From contig JAJBTR010000129.1 of NCBI GenBank assembly GCA_020860745.1, forward strand, positions 13,305 through 18,568: a DNA stretch of 5,264 nucleotides, given 5' to 3'. The notes beneath the pieces are model-generated. The model was not told the DNA's origin. It searched no databases and was given only the letters and a program-made list of their open reading frames with translations. The stretch's first letter is position 1; each line of letters starts with the position of its first letter. The stretch comes from Lachnospiraceae bacterium. GTDB taxonomy: Bacteria; Bacillota; Clostridia; Lachnospirales; Lachnospiraceae. Shown one piece after another: positions 1-3,904 of this stretch. The translations under genes and the position numbers were made by a program.

Positions 1-590
1 ATGTGGTCATTCCCCCCCACATAATACCCGTGCCGGGTCAGGTAATCCGCGAAATCATGGTAGCGGTCGATATATTCAATCAGGGCGCGCATGGCTTTCT
101 TCACTGTCAGGTCACGCCGAATCAGAATATAATCCGTGGACATCTTACTGCCGATCTCGTCGTCGTCAAAGGAGGCAATCAACTCCACATCACGCTTTGA
201 CTCCTCGTCCATCAGACTCATGATCAGGTCGCGCCGTCCTTCGGGAAACGCATCCAGAAGGTTCGCAGCATCATCGGAATCCATGGCGGATATAACAGAG
301 GCTGTCTTCACGATATCCATCTCGCTTAAGTAGGCGATGGCTTCCTCCTCATCCATATGCTCCAATACGTCCGAGAGCATATCCAGATGAAGCAGATTGA
401 ACAGCTTTTTCCGCTCCTGCGCAGTGAGTTCCGGAATCGCCTCAGCGATATCATTTTCGTGATAATCCTCTAACTGATCGCGCAAAATTTTAGGGGACCG
501 GTTGCTTCGGATGATAGCAACGATTTCCTTCTCATAATCCGGCCGGTTTGTCATATCTTTGTCCGGAATCATTTCATATTGATTTTCCAT
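1..590 (-). CDS. mgtE: Magnesium transporter MgtE, N-terminal 196 residues (3' part of gene beyond window edge)
   Basis: My translation from the ATG at 590-588 stays open to the left edge. MgtE proteins are inner-membrane Mg2+ channels with a cytosolic N domain, two CBS domains that sense Mg2+, and a five-helix membrane domain; only the first two parts can be present here. Residues about 15-130 form the acidic, helical N domain, with the family-like segments 'LLHLDMLSDVLEHMDEEEAIAYL' style repeats (about 67-89) and 'MDSDDAANLLDAFPEGRR' (about 105-122). 'GSKMSTDYILIRRDLTVKKAM' style sequence (about 148-168) marks the start of the first CBS domain. The start follows GGGGTGG by 5 nt and a near-consensus promoter by about 70 nt. 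Family length is about 450 residues, so more than half is outside. The last 25 or so visible residues (containing DRYHDFADYLTRHGYYVGG) look less like the usual CBS1 sequence. Family assignment is confident; metal specificity (Mg2+, possibly Co2+) is inferred. Confidence 0.92.
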   Translation of the reverse strand, partial: MENQYEMIPDKDMTNRPDYEKEIVAIIRSNRSPKILRDQLEDYHENDIAEAIPELTAQERKKLFNLLHLDMLSDVLEHMDEEEAIAYLSEMDIVKTASVISAMDSDDAANLLDAFPEGRRDLIMSLMDEESKRDVELIASFDDDEIGSKMSTDYILIRRDLTVKKAMRALIEYIDRYHDFADYLTRHGYYVGGNDH

Positions 591-662
591 GTCGACCACC
601 CCGCTTTTTCATCCTGAACAAAATAACTGTTTTCCTATCTTATAATTCCCAGCACTTTTTTC

Positions 663-691
663 AGTATATAATTTTCTCCAACCCGTTTCAA
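663..691 (-). promoter_or_regulatory. Sigma-A-like promoter for mgtE
   Basis: On the minus strand TTGAAA (691-686) and TATACT (668-663) are separated by exactly 17 bp. Predicted start is near 656, giving a leader of about 66 nt before the mgtE ATG. It lies in the 171-bp gap after asnA, where I see no strong intrinsic terminator, only a weak GCCG/CGGC stem near 724-711, so some readthrough from asnA is also possible. Confidence 0.7.
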
Positions 692-761
692 GAAAATATA
701 TCGATTCACACGCCGCCTCCCCGGCTTTTTACAGATTCTTTACTGCAAGTTTTTATGTTTT

Positions 762-1772
762 TTACAATAATGAGATTCCGGCCTCAGCCAGCTCCCGTTC
801 CATCTCCTCCGGCCAGAGGGAACACTGCACCTCGCCGATATGTGCTTTTCGCAGGAAAAACATACAGATGCGGGACTGTCCGATGCCGCCTCCCATGGTA
901 TAGGGCAGCTTCTGTTCCAGAATGGCTTTCTGGAACGGGAGTTCTGCACGCTCAGGGCATCCCGCCTTTTCCAGCTGTTCGAGCAGGGCGTCCTCATCGA
1001 CGCGGATGCCCATGGAGGAAAGCTCCAGCGCAATATCCAGCACCGGATAATACACCACAATATCTGCATTGAGCTTCCAGTCGTCGTAATCGGGCGCACG
1101 GCCGTCATGCTTTTCCCCGGACGCCAGCAGATCGCCGATCTGCAGAATGCATACCGCTCTTTTTTCTTTCGAAATACGGTATTCGCGCTCCTTCGGCGTG
1201 CAGTCCGGGAAAAGGTCTTCCAGTTCCTGCGTCGTGATAAAATAAATCTCTTTCGGCAGGATCTCGTGGATATAGTCATACTGGATCGTCATGTATTTTT
1301 CTGTCTTTCGCAGTACCTGGTAAACCGTGCGGACGGTGGCTTTCAGCGTATCCATCGTACGCTCCTCCTTCGTAATCACCTTCTCCCAGTCCCACTGATC
1401 GACAAAAACAGAATGAATATTGTCCGTAACCTCGTCTCTCCGGATCGCATTCATATCCGTATAAATCCCGGTCCCCGGTTCAAAACCATACCGGTCCAGC
1501 GCATACCGCTTCCACTTCGCCAGAGAGTGAACGCCCTCCGCCGGCCGCCCCGCGTGCCCGGCAATGGCAAAGGCGCCCGGGCGCTCCGCGCCGTTTAAGT
1601 TGTCATTCAGTCCCGACGCCGGATCCACAAACAGCGGCGCGGAAACCCTGGAAAGGTTCAGCCGCTGCGCCAGAAGATTCTGGAAAAAATCCTTTACCGT
1701 CTTGATGGCAATCTGCGTATCGTGCAGGTTTAAATCGGATGTATACTGTTTCGGAATAATAATCTGTCCCAT
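762..1772 (-). CDS. asnA: Aspartate--ammonia ligase (asparagine synthetase A)
   Basis: Complete 336-residue protein; E. coli AsnA is 330. It makes L-asparagine from L-aspartate, ammonia and ATP through an aspartyl-AMP intermediate, in the cytosol, and has a class II aminoacyl-tRNA synthetase-like fold. Family motifs appear in order: SAPLFVDPASGLNDNLNGAE (about 44-63), HSLAKWKR (82-89), TDMNAIRRDE (105-114), HSVFVDQWDWE (120-130), HDGRAPDYDDW (222-232), ELSSMGIRVDE (250-260) and the motif-3-like GGGIGQSR (294-301). The ATG at 1772-1770 follows AAGGAG by about 6 nt. It starts 30 nt after the GH20 stop with no promoter or terminator between, so co-transcription is likely. AsnA uses free ammonia, unlike glutamine-dependent AsnB. 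One stretch, about residues 65-80 (PGAFAIAGHAGRPAEG), departs from the usual family pattern although the frame and length are kept. Confidence 0.96.
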   Translation of the reverse strand: MGQIIIPKQYTSDLNLHDTQIAIKTVKDFFQNLLAQRLNLSRVSAPLFVDPASGLNDNLNGAERPGAFAIAGHAGRPAEGVHSLAKWKRYALDRYGFEPGTGIYTDMNAIRRDEVTDNIHSVFVDQWDWEKVITKEERTMDTLKATVRTVYQVLRKTEKYMTIQYDYIHEILPKEIYFITTQELEDLFPDCTPKEREYRISKEKRAVCILQIGDLLASGEKHDGRAPDYDDWKLNADIVVYYPVLDIALELSSMGIRVDEDALLEQLEKAGCPERAELPFQKAILEQKLPYTMGGGIGQSRICMFFLRKAHIGEVQCSLWPEEMERELAEAGISLL

Positions 1773-1802
1773 AATTTGCTCCTTTTCTAACCATTGCCGG
1801 AA

Positions 1803-3326
1803 TCAACACTGCAATTTCAGCTTCTCATTCTGTAAAAACTCTTCCCCATCCGCACCACGATGAAACACATACGAATCCGTGTTCCGATAACTCCCATCCG
1901 CGATGCGGGAATAATTGATCCCCTCACTGTCCAGATAAGACAGATACCACGCAAACCTCTCCTGAAAATCCCTGTATTCCCGGCGACCGCGCCTGGTCCA
2001 GGACACCTCCGCAAACGCCGCAATCCGTGGATACAGACCAAACTCCAACGCTTCCGGCGTATCCGTGAACTCCGTCCAGTTTTCACACTCCAGACCGATC
2101 ACGCGCTGATCCTCTCCACCGAAACCGATCTTCTCCTCATCGAAAGAATACACTTTTTCCAGCGGAAGCTTTTCATATTTATAATCAAAATAAAAATACT
2201 CCGTCAGCGACAAAATCACATCGCGCATACGGGACTGCCGTTGCACCTCCCCTGCGTTATCCGCAATCCAGTACTGGCAGGCAATATCCTGCGAAAAACT
2301 GTCATTGATGCAATCATTCCAGACGATCGCTTTCTTCCCGTATTTTTTCAACAGTTTTCCGACGCGCGTCATATAAAACCCCTGCAGCTCTTTCCGGGAA
2401 TGCAGACCCTGCTCCTCCTGCAGAGCCCGGCACCGCGGACACTGAGCCCAGATTTTATGTCCTTCCAGAGCCTCGTCGCCGCCGATGTGAAAATACTCTG
2501 CCTCAAACAGCGGACATATCTCGGAAAAAAGCCGGTCGACGAACTCCATGGCCGCATCGCTTCCCGCACAGAGAATCGCGTCGAAAATGCCGCTCTCACT
2601 GGCGGTTGCAAACATGCGGGGTATTCCATTCAAATCACAGGCGTACTCCGGATAAGCCGCCAGAATCGCGGAGGTATGGCCAGGCAGATCAATCTCCGGA
2701 ATCACACGGATGTGAAGCGCTTTCGCATAAGCCACAATCTCCCGGATCTCCTCCTGGGTATAATAATGAAAGTATTCCCCACCCCGGTGCTCCAGGCTGC
2801 AGCCGCGCAGCCCCGCACAGGCACGACGGGAGCCAACGCTGTTTAACCGGGGAAACAGCTTACTCTCAACGCGAAATCCCTGGTCGTCAGACAGATGCCA
2901 GTGAAACGTGTTCAGCTTCAGAGAAGCCATCTGATCCAGAAGCTTCTTAACCGTCTCCACACCGAAAAAATGACGGCTTTCATCCAGCGACACACCCCGG
3001 TAGGAATAACGCGGACTGTCACTGATCCGCAGGCAGTGGACAACCTTCCGGCCGTCTTTTTTCTCCACCTGCATCAGAATCATTCTCCATGTTACCATAC
3101 CGTAAAAAGCGCCCGCATCTCCGGAAGCGCAGATTTCAATCCCGTTCTCAGAGACGGTAAGGACATACGCCTCCGGCTCCAATGTCTGATCAGTGACCAG
3201 CCGAATCGGATATACATCCGATGCAAACTCCGCCGGGCGCAACCCCTCCGCTGCCAAAGAAACCTCAATGCTGCCCTCTTTTTCCTCATACCATTCCGGT
3301 TTTGGAATAATTCTGTATTCCGGCAT
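1803..3326 (-). CDS. Cytoplasmic GH20 beta-N-acetylhexosaminidase
   Basis: Complete 507-residue glycoside hydrolase family 20 enzyme, expected to remove terminal beta-linked GlcNAc or GalNAc by substrate-assisted catalysis. Residues about 1-100 form the GH20b-type alpha/beta domain and about 105-445 the TIM barrel. Family landmarks visible: YRG with Arg110, FHWHLSDDQG (141-150), PEIDLPGHTSA with His217 (210-220), the catalytic Asp-Glu pair D284-E285 in HIGGDE (280-285), VWND with Trp336, QYW with Trp353, YFYFDY (377-382) and ENWTEF with Trp417 and Glu419. All key positions seem present, so an active enzyme is expected. The N terminus (MPEYRIIPKP) has no signal peptide and there is no membrane segment, so it should act in the cytosol on imported oligosaccharides. 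The ATG follows an AGGGGGAG-type ribosome site by 4-5 nt. It has its own promoter and is followed closely by asnA. Exact substrate (chitobiose, lacto-N-biose-type, N-glycan or mucin fragments) cannot be read from the sequence. Confidence 0.95.
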   Translation of the reverse strand: MPEYRIIPKPEWYEEKEGSIEVSLAAEGLRPAEFASDVYPIRLVTDQTLEPEAYVLTVSENGIEICASGDAGAFYGMVTWRMILMQVEKKDGRKVVHCLRISDSPRYSYRGVSLDESRHFFGVETVKKLLDQMASLKLNTFHWHLSDDQGFRVESKLFPRLNSVGSRRACAGLRGCSLEHRGGEYFHYYTQEEIREIVAYAKALHIRVIPEIDLPGHTSAILAAYPEYACDLNGIPRMFATASESGIFDAILCAGSDAAMEFVDRLFSEICPLFEAEYFHIGGDEALEGHKIWAQCPRCRALQEEQGLHSRKELQGFYMTRVGKLLKKYGKKAIVWNDCINDSFSQDIACQYWIADNAGEVQRQSRMRDVILSLTEYFYFDYKYEKLPLEKVYSFDEEKIGFGGEDQRVIGLECENWTEFTDTPEALEFGLYPRIAAFAEVSWTRRGRREYRDFQERFAWYLSYLDSEGINYSRIADGSYRNTDSYVFHRGADGEEFLQNEKLKLQC

Positions 3327-3399
3327 AAAAACTCCCCCTGAGCTCTGCTCTTCTCTGTTCTTTTATCAATCCGGACTCCCACAGATTTTTGCTGCCTCT

Positions 3400-3419
3400 G
3401 AGAATAACCGATCATTCTC
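3400..3419. promoter_or_regulatory. Operator-like inverted repeat at the GH20 transcription start
   Basis: GAGAAT (3400-3405) and ATTCTC (3414-3419) are perfect inverted arms around an 8-bp centre; 8 of 10 base pairs across the 20-bp site are symmetric. It sits about 8 bp downstream of the GH20 -10 box, at roughly +1 to +20, a classic position for a repressor of a carbohydrate gene. It could alternatively act as a 5'-end stem-loop of the mRNA. The binding protein is unknown. Confidence 0.45.
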
Positions 3420-3426
3420 CTCTTAG

Positions 3427-3455
3427 ATTATAAGAAAAATATGAACCAGTGTAAA
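3427..3455 (-). promoter_or_regulatory. Strong sigma-A-like promoter for the GH20-asnA operon
   Basis: On the minus strand TTTACA (3455-3450) and a perfect TATAAT (3432-3427) are separated by exactly 17 bp. Predicted start is near 3420, giving a leader of about 94 nt before the GH20 ATG at 3326. The leader shows no riboswitch I recognise. The promoter is bracketed by two inverted repeats (3465-3485 upstream and 3400-3419 downstream). Confidence 0.8.
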
Positions 3456-3464
3456 GCTGATTTT

Positions 3465-3485
3465 CCGTAATCTTTTCGATTACGG
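3465..3485. promoter_or_regulatory. 8-bp perfect inverted repeat upstream of the GH20 promoter
   Basis: CCGTAATC (3465-3472) and GATTACGG (3478-3485) are perfect inverted arms with a 5-bp TTTTC spacer. The centre lies about 55 bp upstream of the predicted GH20 start, a typical activator position. There is no T-run after it on either strand, so a terminator is unlikely. Read as RNA on the minus strand it would be a GAAAA-loop hairpin. Confidence 0.45.
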
Positions 3486-3514
3486 GTTATAATACAATCC
3501 ATACCAGAACGGTT

Positions 3515-3540
3515 ATCAGGAAATTTGTGTAATCAGGAAA
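3515..3540. repeat. Short direct repeat ATCAGGAAA
   Basis: ATCAGGAAA occurs at 3515-3523 and again at 3532-3540, 17 bp apart. The second copy forms most of the left arm of the 10-bp inverted repeat of the adjacent three-way-junction element, and the inverted version recurs at 3584-3591. It may be an element-boundary duplication or simply part of the structured block. Confidence 0.4.
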
Positions 3541-3593
3541 CCAGCATAAACTGGTGTTTCTGACTGGCTTCCGTCAGAAAAAATTCCTGATTA
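3530..3593. other. Candidate structured RNA or repeat element with three-way-junction symmetry
   Basis: Three nested perfect inverted repeats tile 64 bp. The outer stem is TAATCAGGAA (3530-3539) with TTCCTGATTA (3584-3593). Inside lie ACCAG (3540-3544) with CTGGT (3551-3555), and TTTCTGAC (3557-3564) with GTCAGAAA (3573-3580). Only 1 and 3 unpaired bases separate the stems, so an RNA from either strand could fold into a compact three-way junction. A minus-strand promoter (3664-3636) would transcribe it about 40 nt from its start. On the plus strand two G-U wobbles and one U-A pair would lengthen the outer stem, so the strand is unsettled. I do not recognise it as a known RNA family. A small mobile repeat (MITE-like) is an alternative. 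Confidence 0.5.
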
Positions 3594-3635
3594 TATTTAA
3601 GATTACTATGTAGTTTAACATGCGTCTTGTCGTCC

Positions 3636-3664
3636 ATTATAACAATGGATCGTAATTCATGCAA
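3636..3664 (-). promoter_or_regulatory. Intergenic sigma-A-like promoter with extended -10
   Basis: On the minus strand TTGCAT (3664-3659) and TATAAT (3641-3636) are 17 bp apart, and the -10 box is preceded by TGT, giving the extended form TGnTATAAT. Upstream sequence is AT-rich. Predicted start is near 3629, far from the GH20 gene, so the first product would be RNA containing the structured element at 3593-3530. The -10 box also sits inside a TCCATT/AATGGA inverted repeat on about 3634-3650. Confidence 0.55.
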
Positions 3665-3673
3665 CAATTGTTG
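3662..3673. promoter_or_regulatory. 12-bp perfect palindrome at the intergenic promoter's -35
   Basis: CAACAATTGTTG is its own reverse complement and overlaps the -35 box at 3664-3659. The position would suit a dimeric regulator blocking or recruiting RNA polymerase. Because the centre is AT-rich, chance occurrence cannot be excluded. Confidence 0.35.
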
Positions 3674-3730
3674 ATTTATAATTAAAACTGATCCACCTTG
3701 GAAGGCGGGGCCGGGGGCTGCGAATTTTGC

Positions 3731-3807
3731 GAAAATGAAAAGAAGAGGCCGCACCGTTCCCCAGGATGGAAATCTGTGGAAATCCGTCCCTGGGTGGTAG
3801 CGGCCTC
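3731..3807 (-). terminator. Long GC-rich hairpin with pyrimidine tail, possible second terminator
   Basis: The base stem is GAGGCCGC (3745-3752) with GCGGCCTC (3800-3807). It continues as ACC/GGT after a one-base bulge and as CCCAGG (3760-3765) with CCTGGG (3789-3794), then a partly paired tip; two direct copies of TGGAAATC (3767-3774, 3777-3784) lie at and across the tip. On the minus strand the stem is followed by TTCTTTTCATTTTC, which fits an intrinsic terminator, though the tail is interrupted. It lies about 100 bp past the nuclease-like gene and after a better terminator. It could instead be the end structure of a mobile repeat. Confidence 0.5.
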
Positions 3808-3822
3808 AGTTAGTGTTATCTA

Positions 3823-3832
3823 ACCCGCGGGT
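3823..3832. repeat. 10-bp palindrome ACCCGCGGGT
   Basis: A perfect 10-bp GC-rich palindrome sits between the two hairpins, directly beside the T-run (minus strand) of the terminator at 3833-3863. A small GTTAG/CTAAC inverted repeat (3809-3813, 3820-3824) overlaps its left edge. Role unknown; it contains a SacII-type CCGCGG hexamer. Confidence 0.3.
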
Positions 3833-3863
3833 AAAAAAGGAGCGTACGGTCTCCTGCACGCTC
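3833..3863 (-). terminator. Intrinsic terminator of the nuclease-like gene
   Basis: On the minus strand GAGCGTGC (3863-3856) pairs with GTACGCTC (3847-3840), eight pairs including one G-U, around an 8-nt loop. It is followed by one C and then six T (3838-3833). It begins 41 nt after the stop codon of the 3905 gene, the expected arrangement for a rho-independent terminator. Confidence 0.8.
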
Positions 3864-3904
3864 GAAATCTGGGATTTTATTCTATTCTTGTCATGCGTTC
3901 CCAG

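Larger units (their letters stand above)
3327..3904. other. 578-bp structured intergenic region
   Basis: I see no convincing protein gene here. In minus-strand order it holds an intrinsic terminator, a GC palindrome, a long hairpin, a GC-rich patch (about 3701-3722), an extended -10 promoter with a palindrome, a three-way-junction-like element, a direct repeat, an 8-bp inverted repeat, the GH20 promoter and its operator-like repeat. The 6-mer GATTAC or its complement GTAATC occurs four times within 3467-3606. The density of perfect symmetry contrasts with the plain 171-bp gap between asnA and mgtE. Confidence 0.6.

Noticed and set aside
548..1072. 174-codon plus-strand open frame across the mgtE-asnA gap
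   Set aside because: It overlaps both real genes antisense, is Pro/Arg-rich without domains, and would conflict with the mgtE promoter.
840..1598. 252-codon plus-strand open frame
   Set aside because: It is antisense to asnA, whose family motifs are unambiguous; the product is basic and repetitive-looking, as shadow frames are.
1860..2846. 328-codon plus-strand open frame
   Set aside because: It is antisense to the GH20 gene and has no recognisable domain or ribosome site; the GH20 frame has all catalytic motifs.
3465..3485. Inverted repeat as an intrinsic terminator
   Set aside because: The stem is only 8 bp, moderately AT-rich and not followed by a T-run on either strand.
3461..3500. Plus-strand promoter based on TATAAT at 3488-3493
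   Set aside because: No -35-like hexamer lies at 16-18 bp and no TG extension precedes it. It could still matter if the junction RNA is made from the plus strand.
3533..3754. 73-codon minus-strand open frame with a GTG start
   Set aside because: Its start lies inside the long hairpin, no ribosome site precedes it, and it runs through the promoter and the three-way-junction stems. The predicted protein resembles no family I know. Non-coding structure explains the sequence better, though a repeat-derived relic is possible.
3327..3904. CRISPR array, tRNA or known riboswitch in the intergenic region
   Set aside because: There are no regularly spaced repeats, no cloverleaf with a TTC-like arm, and no riboswitch core I recognise.
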